Counted from the first letter of the stretch, positions 1 through 8,219 are shown. The stretch: DNA of 64,000 bases from Stutzerimonas stutzeri (GCA_002387205.1 DGLA01000010.1:372438-436437); one strand, 5' to 3'. The notes: generated by a model not told the origin, from the sequence alone. Program-made: numbers and translations.

Positions 1-353
1 TGCCGGCGGTTCGCATGCTGGTCGCTGAAATGCTGGGTGAAGCAGGTTACCGATGCAGCGAAGCAGGCGACGTAACCACCGCGCTGGCGGTACTGCGGGA
101 AGATCCCAGCGTTGACCTGCTATTGACGGATGTCGGCCTGCCACAGCTTTCGGGTCGGGAGCTGGCCGATACGGCACGTATTCACCGCCCTACCTTGCCA
201 GTCCTGTTCATGACCGGCTACGCCGAAAACGCGGTGCGTCGCGATCGTTTTCTCGTCGCAGGGATGGATATGGTGATCAAGCCGTTCCAGATCGGTGATC
301 TGCTCGGCAAGGTGCGGACCATGCTCGACGTGGCGACCAGCCAGGCGATTTGA
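1..353 (+). CDS. Receiver domain, C-terminal end of a hybrid sensor kinase or response regulator (5' truncated)
   Basis: The reading frame is already open at the left edge (from base 3), so the gene begins outside the window. What remains is a nearly complete CheY-like receiver domain: a LLTDVGLP strand with the phosphoacceptor Asp, the FMTGY strand with the conserved Thr, and the IKPF loop with the conserved Lys. The protein stops shortly after the domain, with no DNA-binding output. Receivers of this kind with a GYAENA-like segment commonly sit at the C-terminus of PAS-containing hybrid histidine kinases; that is an inference because the upstream part is not visible. It would act in the cytoplasm or at the membrane in phosphorelay signalling. 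The ATG at 15 is internal to the domain and is not a credible start. Confidence 0.85.
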   Translation, partial: PAVRMLVAEMLGEAGYRCSEAGDVTTALAVLREDPSVDLLLTDVGLPQLSGRELADTARIHRPTLPVLFMTGYAENAVRRDRFLVAGMDMVIKPFQIGDLLGKVRTMLDVATSQAI

Positions 354-378
354 TCGTTGCGGCCTCCTCCGGCCCGCG

Positions 379-585
379 TTACCGCTCGGTCTTGGCAGCC
401 TTGTCGGTGGCGATAAGGTCGCCCCAATCACCATACTCGTACCAGTCATCACCCATCATCTCGGCCGGATGCTGGGTCCGTCCGGCACCGTTACCGCAGG
501 CTAGCGAGTCGGCAGGGCAGTAGCGATCGCACCCCCAGCAGATTCGTTCCGGGTGCGGAGGGTTCAGCGGGAATCTCTTGGCCAT
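379..585 (-). CDS. DUF3079 family small cysteine-rich protein
   Basis: A 68-residue protein whose N-terminal half matches the DUF3079 pattern I recall (HPERICWGCDRYCPA, then LACGNG and RTQHP). Four cysteines at about residues 16, 19, 23 and 30 (CxxC-x3-C-x6-C) suggest a small metal site, probably zinc; this is inference. There is no signal peptide or membrane segment. The C-terminal third is acidic and aromatic (DDWYEYGDWGD) and then becomes polar. It stands alone between a convergent signalling gene and the RES toxin gene, with no operon partner, so its context says nothing about its job. Its function is unknown. Confidence 0.8.
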   Translation of the reverse strand: MAKRFPLNPPHPERICWGCDRYCPADSLACGNGAGRTQHPAEMMGDDWYEYGDWGDLIATDKAAKTER

Positions 586-696
586 GGTCGGCCTCGATCT
601 GTACGTGAGTGTGGGCCGTCAGGCTAAACACGTCAGAAGGCGATGAACTTGACCAGACTCAAGAACGCCCCAACTGCCCGCGACACGAGCAGCAGA

Positions 697-1377
697 TCAG
701 ACCTTCACTTCAGTGAGTTCCATCACATGGGTGATGGCGCCGGCCTTGGCATCCCATACATAACGAAAGTGAGGCCCCTGCACCGGCAACGAAACCGCCT
801 GCGGACGAAACGCGGCGACGCATTCGTGCCCCACCAGCCGAACACTTCGGTAAAGCAGCCCCCAGGTCTTGCCGTCGCGGTGCGCACGGGCGAAGGCCTG
901 AGTGGCCAAGTAGGTATCGAGCTCTGGCTGATGCAGCTCAGGCCGGTCACGTACATCCAGCAGCGGCTTGATCACTTTGTTCACATAGGCGCGCAGCGTG
1001 ATCTCGACATTGTCCTCACCAGTCGCTGCGAGGAAGCGCTCCTGATGGAACTTGGTTTCCGCGATGGCCGCATCGATGGAGCTGGCGCAGTAATAGACGC
1101 CATAGGTGCCGTCGCTGAAACGGCTACAGTTGCCAATATGAGTAAACGCCGCCATCACCGCAGTTGCGCCCGGCCCGCTGACCCGGTCGCCGGGCGCCAC
1201 CCGCTGCAACAATCCCGCTTCTTCGCGCAGGCGGTCATTGGTCATCGACTCGATCGCAAAGGCCATTTCCAGATCGCCTGGGTCAAGGGTGTCCTCGAAC
1301 ACGCCCAGCGGCGGAAAGGAACTGTTGATCAATCGATACGCTTTGCGCCAACCCGGCAAGACCTCATGCGGCGGCAT
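697..1377 (-). CDS. RES domain NAD+-degrading toxin of a RES-Xre toxin-antitoxin pair
   Basis: A 226-residue RES-family protein. Characterised RES toxins degrade NAD+ and arrest growth. The core fold signature is visible as SRFSDGTYGVYY followed by AAIAETKFH. The candidate catalytic residues are Arg86, Tyr96 and Glu107, whose 10- and 11-residue spacings match those I recall for Pseudomonas putida Res, plus a Ser in LLYRSVR (about 178). The start codon overlaps the antitoxin stop by one base (TGATG), so translation is coupled. Antitoxin first, toxin second is the usual RES-Xre order. It would act in the cytoplasm when antitoxin falls. All key residues look intact, so it is probably active rather than decayed. 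A stand-alone metabolic RES protein is the alternative, made less likely by the partner gene. Confidence 0.88.
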   Translation of the reverse strand: MPPHEVLPGWRKAYRLINSSFPPLGVFEDTLDPGDLEMAFAIESMTNDRLREEAGLLQRVAPGDRVSGPGATAVMAAFTHIGNCSRFSDGTYGVYYCASSIDAAIAETKFHQERFLAATGEDNVEITLRAYVNKVIKPLLDVRDRPELHQPELDTYLATQAFARAHRDGKTWGLLYRSVRLVGHECVAAFRPQAVSLPVQGPHFRYVWDAKAGAITHVMELTEVKV

Positions 1378-1778
1378 CAGCCCCTGACCCCATCCAGATA
1401 GCGCCGAACATCCGCCAGATCCACGACCTGGCCGCCCAGCATGTAATCGAGCGCGCTCTTGCCATTGAACGGCGCGGCGTCATTGGGTTTGTGTACCCAC
1501 TCGTAGGCGCGTTCGGTCTTGTTGCTGAAGATGATCCGCAGCGCCTTGTGAATACCCATCAGATAAGAGATCCGCTCGAGCGTGTCTCGTGGCAAGCGCA
1601 CTTCCGGCAGCTTCTTGTATTTGAAATAGGTTGTATTGCCCACCGATCCCAGAAGCACCCGCTGCTGCTCGGCGCTGCACTTCCACAACCCCATGAGGTT
1701 GAAGAAGAACGTCAGCGCCACTCGGCCAGCGTCTGGCGAGGTTATGTCGGGCTTGCTGACTGCCTGCTCGAGCTTCAT
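1377..1778 (-). CDS. Xre/MbcA/ParS-type antitoxin (DUF2384)
   Basis: A 133-residue protein preceding the RES toxin. The N-terminal two thirds is a helical domain of the Xre-like antitoxin type (WKCSAEQQRVLLG, then LPRDTLERISYLMGI). The C-terminal segment (ALDYMLGGQVVDLADVRRYL) is the toxin-binding DUF2384/MbcA-ParS-like part. Known members neutralise the RES toxin by covering its active site and repress their own promoter. The one-base stop/start overlap with the toxin supports a two-gene operon, transcribed leftward from the gap at 1779-2129. The start at 1778 is supported by an AGGTGAAC-type sequence just upstream on the minus strand. Confidence 0.87.
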   Translation of the reverse strand: MKLEQAVSKPDITSPDAGRVALTFFFNLMGLWKCSAEQQRVLLGSVGNTTYFKYKKLPEVRLPRDTLERISYLMGIHKALRIIFSNKTERAYEWVHKPNDAAPFNGKSALDYMLGGQVVDLADVRRYLDGVRG

Positions 1779-2129
1779 CTGAGTTCACCTGTTTGCCTGC
1801 ACTAAGGCACAGGTTAGTACAGTTACGGATATTGTCCACCTTTTAATTCGCATGTGTATCTATTCAGGGTGTTATGTAAATCCGAGCGCACACGATTCCG
1901 ATGGGTCGCGATAGCCACGCTTCATCCAAGGCTGGCGGCAGGGCCATTTCCCTACAAATTGAGAGGGAACATTTCCAGGCACGATCTAGTCATCTTTAGA
2001 CGAAGAATCCGGACTGCAGGCGGCGCCACGCGAGTCGCGGAAAGGTGCATCCGGGAGGATTGTCGGACCGTGCCGGCACAGGCCAAGGAGCGCCAAACGT
2101 TCCAACCCAATAGCGCTGACGGAGGCCTG
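1779..2129. other. Divergent intergenic region between the RES/Xre operon and the formate dehydrogenase gene
   Basis: About 350 bases separating leftward and rightward transcription units, so both promoters should lie here. The part near the antitoxin is AT-richer (around 1815-1880) and includes GTTAG-N4-GTTAC at 1812-1825, a direct repeat that might be an autoregulatory site; this is weak. The plus-strand frame of the formate dehydrogenase stays open from 1854, but the composition of that extension does not look coding and the strong GGAGG at 2121 favours the 2130 start. No RNA gene or convincing sigma-70 promoter was recognised. Confidence 0.5.
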
Positions 2130-5093
2130 ATGACCAACTGCACGATCCACTTCGACGGCACGCCGCTGAGCGGTAACGCCGATACCCCGCTAATCGACTT
2201 CCTGGCCAGCCATGACATTGACCTGCCCCATGTCTGCTATCACCGCGCGCTGGGTTCGCCGCAAACATGTGATGTCTGCTGGGTGCAGGTCGACGGCGAA
2301 CTGGTGCGCGGCTGCACACTGAAGGCGCACGACGGGCTGGAGATCACCAGCCAGATCGCCGAAGCCAAGGCGGCACGCGAGGAAGGGATGGACCGGCTGG
2401 TGGCCAAGCACGAGCTGTATTGCACGCTGTGCGAGCACAACACCGGCGACTGCACGCTGCACAACACCTATGCGCAGATCAATCCACCGATCCAGCGCTA
2501 CGAGTTCAAGCGCAAGCCCTACGAGAAAGACCACTCCAACCCCTTCTACACCTACGATCCGGACCAGTGCATCCTCTGCGGGCGCTGTGTCGAGGCCTGC
2601 CAGAACGTCGAGGTCAACGAAACGCTGTCGATCGACTTCAACATGGAACACCCGCGCGTGCTCTGGGACGGCGGCAAACCGATCGACGACTCGAGCTGCG
2701 TGAGCTGTGGCCATTGCGTCACCGTCTGCCCCTGCAACGCGCTGCTGGAAAAAACCATGCAGCCAGACGCAGGCCCGTTCACGTCGATTCCGCAAAACGT
2801 CAAGCGGCCGATGATCGACATGGTCAAGAAGCTAGAGGAAACCATCGGTGCGCGGCCGATCACCGCCATCTCTAAGATGGATATGCACTGGCGGCAGCCG
2901 GAGATCAAGCGCACCAAGACGGTGTGCACCTATTGCGGCGTGGGCTGTTCGTTCGAGATGTGGACCCGTGATCGACACATCCTCAAGGTGCAGCCGGTGG
3001 TCGATGCGCCGGCCAACGGCATCTCTACCTGCATCAAAGGCAAGTTCGCCTGGGATTTTGTCAACGACCCGAAACGCCTGACCACCCCGCTCATCCGCGA
3101 CAATGGCAAGTTTCGCGAGGCCAGCTGGGACGAGGCGCTTGATCTCGTCGCCCATCGCCTACTGCAGATCCGCGATACGCACGGGCCGGACGCAATCGGT
3201 TTCATCGGCTCGAGCAAGGCCAGCAACGAAGAGGCCTACCTCACGCAGAAGATCGCCCGCGCAATCATCGGCACGAACAGCGTCGACAATTCCTCGCGCT
3301 ACTGTCAGAACCCGGCGACCAAAGGCCTGTTCCGCACGGTTGGCTACGGCGGCGATGCCGGCACCATCGAGGACATGGAGAAAGCCGATCTGATTGTCAT
3401 CGTGGGCAGCAACCTATCCGAGAACCACCCGGTGATCGCCTCCAAACTGAAGGCGCAGAAGAAACACCGAGGCCAGAAGTGGGTGGTCTTCGATCCGCGC
3501 AAACACGAAATGGCCGAGCGCGCCGACATTCACCTGCGACCGAACTCCAGCACCGACATGGTCTGGGCCTCGGCACTGTCGCGCTACATGTTCGAGCACG
3601 GCTACGCCGATCAGGAATTCCTCAACGCGCGGGTCAACCAGATCGAGGAATACAAGCAGTCGCTGGCGCCCTTCACCATGGAGTTCGCGGCCGAGGTCAC
3701 CGGTATTGCGAAAGAAAAACTGATCGAGGCGGCCGAGCTGATCGGACAGGCAAAAAGCGTCTGCCTGCTCTGGGCCATGGGCATTACCCAGCACAGCCAC
3801 GGCTCGGACACCAGTACAGCGCTGTCGAACCTTCTGTTGGTTACCGGCAACTACGGACGCCCCGGCACTGGCGGTTACCCGATGCGTGGCCACAACAACG
3901 TGCAGGGCGCCAGCGACTTTGGCTGCTTGAAGAACATGTACCCCGGCTACGAGAAGGTCACCGAGGAAAAGAACCGCGACAAGTGGGCGGAGGCATGGGG
4001 CGTGCCGAAGGAGAAACTGTCGCTGGAAAAAGGCAACGACAACTTCACCATGGTCCAGGGCGCCGACGAGGGCTCGGTCAAGGCGATGTTCATCATCGGC
4101 GAGGAAACCGCGTTCTCCGATGCCGACAGCCGAAACGTGCACAGCGGCTTCGAAAGCCTCGATTTCATGGTGGTGCAAGACATTTTCATGAGCCGTACCG
4201 CCGAGTTCGCCGACGTGGTGCTACCCGCCTCCCCTTCAGTGGAAAAGGACGGCACCTTTACCAACACCGAACGGCGCATCCAGCGCTTCTACCAGGTGCT
4301 ACCGCCGCTCGGTAACAGCCGCCCGGATTGGCAGATTCTTACTGATCTCGCCAAGCGCATGGGTCACGACTGGGGCTACACCCACCCGAGCCAGATCATG
4401 GACGAGGTGGCCGGCATCGCCACCATGTTCAAGGGCATCAGCTATGAGCGCCTGGAAGGCTGGCAGTCGTTGTTCTGGCCCATGCAGACCGACGGCAGCA
4501 CCACGCCGCTGCTCTATACCGAGCGTTTCCACACCGACGACGGCAAGGCCGTACTCTTCCCGTTGGAATGGAAGCAACCGGCGGAATCCGCCGACAGCGA
4601 GTACGACATCATGCTCGACAATGGCCGCATGCTCGAACAGTTCCAGGGCACCAACCAGACCGGTCGCGGGCCACGCATCTGGTCACAGGCGCCGAACTGG
4701 TTCGTCGAGGTCAGCCCAGAGCTGGCTGCTGAACGCGGCATTGAAGATGGCACCTGGGTCCGCGTGACCTCACGGCGCGGTTCGGTGGAAGTGCGCGCGA
4801 CGGTGACCGACCGGGTCGCCGGCAAGACGCTGTTCATGCCCATCCACCAGGGCAAGCCAGGCCTGAACCTGCTTACCGGCGAGCACCACGACCCCGACGT
4901 GAACACGCCGGCCTACAAGGAAACGGCGGTGAAGCTTGAGGTACTGCCGAAAAAAGGCGAACCGCCGCTACCGTCGAACAACTTCCGCCACGCCACGCGC
5001 ACCCCGAACGATGGCGTGCCCGTAGAGGTGAAGTGGTACCGCGACGACTATGTCGCGCCGCCCGCCCAAGCCCCGCATCCGGAGAGATTCTGA
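2130..5093 (+). CDS. Molybdopterin formate dehydrogenase catalytic subunit, cytosolic FdhF/YjgC type
   Basis: A 987-residue iron-sulfur molybdoenzyme that should oxidise formate to CO2. Domains in order: a [2Fe-2S] ferredoxin domain (Cys36, 47, 50, 62); a His/Cys-ligated cluster (His94, Cys98, 101, 108); two [4Fe-4S] ferredoxin motifs (Cys147-157 and Cys190-200); then the molybdopterin-bis-MGD core with its own cluster (Cys266, 269, 273, 301). The molybdenum ligand is Cys392 in SSRYCQNPATKG, not selenocysteine. The FRTVGYGGDAG segment is typical of the Bacillus YjgC/YrhE-like group. No Tat signal is present, so it is cytoplasmic. The start at 2130 has GGAGG at 2121-2125; an upstream in-frame start at 1854 is rejected. 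The stop overlaps the DUF1641 gene (TGATG). No fdhD or NADH-type diaphorase genes are adjacent, so the electron acceptor is not shown here. Confidence 0.92.
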   Translation: MTNCTIHFDGTPLSGNADTPLIDFLASHDIDLPHVCYHRALGSPQTCDVCWVQVDGELVRGCTLKAHDGLEITSQIAEAKAAREEGMDRLVAKHELYCTLCEHNTGDCTLHNTYAQINPPIQRYEFKRKPYEKDHSNPFYTYDPDQCILCGRCVEACQNVEVNETLSIDFNMEHPRVLWDGGKPIDDSSCVSCGHCVTVCPCNALLEKTMQPDAGPFTSIPQNVKRPMIDMVKKLEETIGARPITAISKMDMHWRQPEIKRTKTVCTYCGVGCSFEMWTRDRHILKVQPVVDAPANGISTCIKGKFAWDFVNDPKRLTTPLIRDNGKFREASWDEALDLVAHRLLQIRDTHGPDAIGFIGSSKASNEEAYLTQKIARAIIGTNSVDNSSRYCQNPATKGLFRTVGYGGDAGTIEDMEKADLIVIVGSNLSENHPVIASKLKAQKKHRGQKWVVFDPRKHEMAERADIHLRPNSSTDMVWASALSRYMFEHGYADQEFLNARVNQIEEYKQSLAPFTMEFAAEVTGIAKEKLIEAAELIGQAKSVCLLWAMGITQHSHGSDTSTALSNLLLVTGNYGRPGTGGYPMRGHNNVQGASDFGCLKNMYPGYEKVTEEKNRDKWAEAWGVPKEKLSLEKGNDNFTMVQGADEGSVKAMFIIGEETAFSDADSRNVHSGFESLDFMVVQDIFMSRTAEFADVVLPASPSVEKDGTFTNTERRIQRFYQVLPPLGNSRPDWQILTDLAKRMGHDWGYTHPSQIMDEVAGIATMFKGISYERLEGWQSLFWPMQTDGSTTPLLYTERFHTDDGKAVLFPLEWKQPAESADSEYDIMLDNGRMLEQFQGTNQTGRGPRIWSQAPNWFVEVSPELAAERGIEDGTWVRVTSRRGSVEVRATVTDRVAGKTLFMPIHQGKPGLNLLTGEHHDPDVNTPAYKETAVKLEVLPKKGEPPLPSNNFRHATRTPNDGVPVEVKWYRDDYVAPPAQAPHPERF

Positions 5094-5575
5094 TGGCCCA
5101 ACGATTGAACTACGAGGTCAAGCCCACCCCGATCGGCCCCACTGCTCGGGAAGAGCTCGACACCTTGCTGGAAACGCTGCACCAGGGCGGAGTATTGCGC
5201 TTCGCCAACGACCTGGCCGGCTCGCAGCACCAGGTGCTCAAGGTACTCATTGACGGGCTGAGCAAAGAAGGCTCGCTCAATGCCATGCAGAACCTGTCGA
5301 TCCTCGGCATGGCGCTGTCCCGTATCGAGCCGGCACAGTTCTACAAGATCGTGTTTGCCTTCCAGTCTGCCTTCGGTGCGGTCGGGCGCTACAAGCCGGA
5401 TGACAAGCATGATGAGGCGCCCGGCGTGACCGGGGCCTACAAGATGCTGCATGACGACGAGCTCTGGGCGGCGCTGATGCCGATCATCGATGGATTGAAG
5501 ACCTTCGCCAGCGGCCTGGACAAGGAAGCGGAAAAACCAATCACCGCCTTCAGCGGCAAGCAGACGGAGCAATAA
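5093..5575 (+). CDS. DUF1641 protein, partner of the formate dehydrogenase
   Basis: A 160-residue protein with the DUF1641 core (LETLHQGGVLRFANDL, then LLDGLS-like and NLSILGMALS segments). In Bacillus, DUF1641 proteins (YjgD, YrhD) are encoded beside the same type of formate dehydrogenase and are reported to form a complex with it and link it to the membrane quinone pool; applying that here is inference. The ATG at 5093 overlaps the fdh stop by one base, and its SD-like GGAGAG lies at 5081-5086, so it is translationally coupled. The longer frame from 5033 lies inside the fdh gene and is not used. No transmembrane helix is obvious; amphipathic helices could mediate membrane contact. Confidence 0.88.
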   Translation: MAQRLNYEVKPTPIGPTAREELDTLLETLHQGGVLRFANDLAGSQHQVLKVLIDGLSKEGSLNAMQNLSILGMALSRIEPAQFYKIVFAFQSAFGAVGRYKPDDKHDEAPGVTGAYKMLHDDELWAALMPIIDGLKTFASGLDKEAEKPITAFSGKQTEQ

Positions 5576-5594
5576 CGCTCGGCGTGAGCGTGCG

Positions 5595-6269
5595 TCACCT
5601 CTGGCGCCAGGCAAGCAATTGCCTGGCGAAATCCTGCAGATCCTCAGCATGCAGATCCGGCTGGCTCCCGGCCGGATTGAGCACCTTACCTGGGCGCGCA
5701 ATGAAGGCGGTCCGGCAGCCAGCCGCCGCCGCCCCGGTGATGTCCCAGGCATGAGCGGCGACCATCATCATCTGCGTTGTTTCGATGCCGTGTTGCCTGG
5801 CGACCATCCGGTAGGGTTCAGGTGCTGGCTTGTAACGCTGCACCTGCTCCACCGACAGAACGGCATCGAAACTGTCGCCTAGACCGGATGACTCCAACTG
5901 CTGGCGCACCGCCTGAAGGCTGCCGTTGCTCAAGGCAGTAAGGTGCAATCCCTCGCTGCGCAACGCTTCCAGCGCCTGGCGCACGTCTGGGTGGGCAGGC
6001 AAGCTTTTCATTCCGTTGACCAGTTCTTCGCACTGGGCCTCGCTCACATCTATGCCTCGACGTTGCCCCACCATCACCAGCGCGGCCTGCGCCAGCTCGG
6101 CGAAGGGTTTGAAGGCGCCGACAAGGGTCGAGGTCAGCCAGCCCTCCTCCAGAGTCAGAAACCACTCGACGCGGATATTCGAATCGCCGAACAGGCGCTC
6201 GAAGAGAGGATCGAGGGCGGCGACATCCAGCATTGTTTCATTCACGTCGAACACAAGATGACGAAGCAT
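5595..6269 (-). CDS. Haloacid dehalogenase type II-like hydrolase (HAD superfamily)
   Basis: A 224-residue HAD hydrolase. Motif I is LVFDVNETMLD with the nucleophile Asp8; FDVNETL-type motifs are typical of the L-2-haloacid dehalogenase/CbbY-like class. Motif II is LTALSNGS, motif III is the Lys in RYKPAPEPY, and MMVAAHAWDITGAAAAG is the motif IV region. It would act on a small 2-haloacid or phosphorylated metabolite in the cytoplasm; the substrate cannot be read from sequence. The start at 6269 has AGGAGA six bases upstream and is preferred to the ATG 12 codons earlier. It is a single gene converging on the formate dehydrogenase operon, and its 3' end contains the 5605-5628 hairpin. Confidence 0.85.
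   Translation of the reverse strand: MLRHLVFDVNETMLDVAALDPLFERLFGDSNIRVEWFLTLEEGWLTSTLVGAFKPFAELAQAALVMVGQRRGIDVSEAQCEELVNGMKSLPAHPDVRQALEALRSEGLHLTALSNGSLQAVRQQLESSGLGDSFDAVLSVEQVQRYKPAPEPYRMVARQHGIETTQMMMVAAHAWDITGAAAAGCRTAFIARPGKVLNPAGSQPDLHAEDLQDFARQLLAWRQR
5605..5628. terminator. Perfect 10-bp hairpin with GCAA tetraloop at the convergent fdh/HAD junction
   Basis: CGCCAGGCAA and TTGCCTGGCG are exact reverse complements flanking a GCAA loop. The hairpin lies 30 bases after the DUF1641 stop and inside the last codons of the convergent hydrolase gene. There is no clear T-tract on either side, so termination may be weak or may need Rho. It could serve both strands. Confidence 0.55.
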
Positions 6270-6547
6270 GTCCGTTCTCCTGGAAAATTGGCTGTTGGGT
6301 TGCATGACGCATGGATTGCATCATTGGCACGGTTAAAGCGGCGTCAGGAAGCGTGGCCGCAACAGTCCTGACTGAGCTTTGAATGATCCTCCGAGCCATC
6401 GTTCCACCACGCTTCCTCGATACTCTGCAGCCAGGGTCAGTCAACGAACCCCGGACGCCGGTCGCCCTGTTTACACCAGCCAGAATGAATGACGAGCAAC
6501 CATGTCCAACTGGAAACCACCAGCGATCCCGAGCCCGAGGCTGTCCC

Positions 6548-7483
6548 ATGTCGAGAACCGTCCGCATTACGTTGCCGCCCCGGCTCACCGATACGATCGT
6601 AGGCGAGCTGCAGGATCTGGATGGTGTTACCGGCATTCGGGTGGAACGCGGGATATCTCTGAAACCACCCGGGGATGTGGTCTGTGCCGACATGACGAAC
6701 CCGGCCCAGCTGCGCTTGATGGAGCGTCTCGGAGCGCATTCTCTTGGGGAAAGCGATGAGTCCTCCATATCCAGCACGGAAATGCTCAGCAGCATCTCCT
6801 GGCCTTCAGCGGGGCTCTTGGCGCGTGAACGCACGGAAGCGACATGGGAGGAGATGGAATCGTCCCTTCTGAAAGAGAGCAATACGACGCCGAATACCCT
6901 GGTGCTGATGTTCTGCGCCGGAATCATCGCAACCATAGGGATTTCCACCAACGCCCTGCACGTAGTTATTGGCGCCATGCTGATCGCACCAGGGTTTGAG
7001 CCAATCAGCCGCATAGGGCTTGGCCTTGTTGCGCACAGTGCTGCCTGGCGTCGAGGACTGCAGGATCTTGGATGCCTCTACCTCGCGCTTATAGCCGGCG
7101 CGTTGACCGCAACCCTGATGTTTTTCGCGATGGGAGTGGATCCGCTCGCTTCCGAGCCGGGCTATTTGGGTAAGGGGGAACTGTTGCGGTACTGGACAAA
7201 CCTGTCGTTCACATCGACTGTCGTCAGCGTGATGTCGGCCATTGCCGGGGCCGTGCTCATCGCTACCAACCGCTCGGTACTCACGGCAGGGGTCATGACT
7301 GGATTGGCGCTGGTCCCGGCAATGACAATAAGCGCTGTTGCGCTGGCAAACGGCGACTGGTCGGCAAGTGGCCATGCCCTGCTCCGCTGGCTTATCGACC
7401 TTAGTACCGTGTTGTTTTTCTCTGTCGCCGTGTTCGCCTGGAAACGCCGCTGGGTGCAACGCCGTTCTCGCATGTTGCTGTAG
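6548..7483 (+). CDS. DUF389 family integral membrane protein
   Basis: A 311-residue protein. The first 90 or so residues are soluble with ferredoxin-like character (RTVRITLPPRL, GVTGIRVERG). The remainder is a membrane domain of about six helices, starting with LVLMFCAGIIATIGI and the hallmark GAMLIAP followed by EPISRIG. These DUF389 features are clear, but the family has no established biochemical role; hydrophobic topology suggests a transporter or channel. The start at 6548 (MSRTVRI) is supported by GAGG at 6536-6540 and fits the domain; the longer frame from 6383 adds residues with no recognisable domain. The C-terminus is strongly basic (KRRWVQRRSR), consistent with a cytoplasmic tail. 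Confidence 0.85.
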   Translation: MSRTVRITLPPRLTDTIVGELQDLDGVTGIRVERGISLKPPGDVVCADMTNPAQLRLMERLGAHSLGESDESSISSTEMLSSISWPSAGLLARERTEATWEEMESSLLKESNTTPNTLVLMFCAGIIATIGISTNALHVVIGAMLIAPGFEPISRIGLGLVAHSAAWRRGLQDLGCLYLALIAGALTATLMFFAMGVDPLASEPGYLGKGELLRYWTNLSFTSTVVSVMSAIAGAVLIATNRSVLTAGVMTGLALVPAMTISAVALANGDWSASGHALLRWLIDLSTVLFFSVAVFAWKRRWVQRRSRMLL

Positions 7484-7802
7484 CGCATAGCCACAGCCGC
7501 TCGACCTCGCCGCCATCAGCTGTCCTCCGTGCTCTGCCTGCCGACGGCATTACTGCCGGAACGGTTCAACCAAGCTTCAACGCCCGCAGCTATGCAAATC
7601 GAAGCTGAATGCGGACATTTTTTAGCAGCGCACGCTAAACAAAAACGCAGATGAACCGATAACCCGGCATGCCAAGCGAGGCACGCCCGAGAACCGAAAG
7701 AGTCGGGCCGCGCCCGCTCTACCACCGGTCTCGCTGCGCTGCGTCATTGCTCGCAAAGGCACACGACGCGGTATCGCACCACTGCTGACGGAAGCCAACA
7801 CC
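7484..7802. other. Intergenic stretch without a recognised gene
   Basis: About 320 bases between the DUF389 gene and the next plus-strand gene. Two short inverted repeats are visible: CGGCA-TTAC-TGCCG at 7545-7558 and TTTAGC-N7-GCTAAA near 7620-7639. Neither has a T-tract, so neither is a clear terminator. Short frames on the minus strand here have arginine/serine-rich composition typical of non-coding GC-rich DNA. The promoter of the 7803 gene is probably in the right half but was not recognised. Confidence 0.4.
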
Positions 7803-8219
7803 GTGCAACTCATAGATAACCGAGCGCTGATCAACGATGCCTTGAGTCAGTCCGCGAAGCTGACCGGAGGCCGCTTCGATCACCGTTACTGGTTGAGCAA
7901 GGTAACGGACGTAAAACTGGTGATCATCTCCAAACCGGAGGTGCTCTTCGATCTGTCGATCAAGGTCTACATACCCCTGGCCCACGGCCAGTCCACACCC
8001 TGGACCTACGGTGATGGCTGGTTCAACTGGCATTTTCTTGGCAGCAAGAGTGCGATGGTGACCATTGCCCGGGAAATCCTGGCGATCGCCATGCGCAACC
8101 AGAAGGGCAAATCCGTGGTGCTACAAGCCTGGCTTGCGGCGTTGGTGTCCTTCAAGCAAAGCGATCAGAAAATCGCTGTGCTTGAGCCGGAAATGCAGCA
8201 GGACCTGGCCGGGAGCTAG
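7803..8219 (+). CDS. Unknown cytoplasmic protein, 138 aa
   Basis: I do not recognise this family. The GTG start at 7803 is preceded by ACGGAAG at 7788-7794, a reasonable ribosome-binding site. The protein is soluble, with a mixed alpha/beta pattern: a KVTDVKLVIISKPEVLFDL region, a tryptophan-rich centre (TPWTYGDGWFNWHF) and a C-terminal helical part (MVTIAREILAIAMRNQ). No signal peptide, membrane segment or cysteine motif is present. Codon use looks like real coding sequence. It converges on the Na+/H+ antiporter gene, and the two stop codons share one CTAG at 8216-8219. Confidence 0.65.
   Translation: MQLIDNRALINDALSQSAKLTGGRFDHRYWLSKVTDVKLVIISKPEVLFDLSIKVYIPLAHGQSTPWTYGDGWFNWHFLGSKSAMVTIAREILAIAMRNQKGKSVVLQAWLAALVSFKQSDQKIAVLEPEMQQDLAGS

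Noticed and set aside
1854..2129. In-frame N-terminal extension of the formate dehydrogenase
   Set aside because: The frame is open but its composition is not protein-like for this family, and GGAGG with ATG at 2130 gives the expected ferredoxin-domain start.
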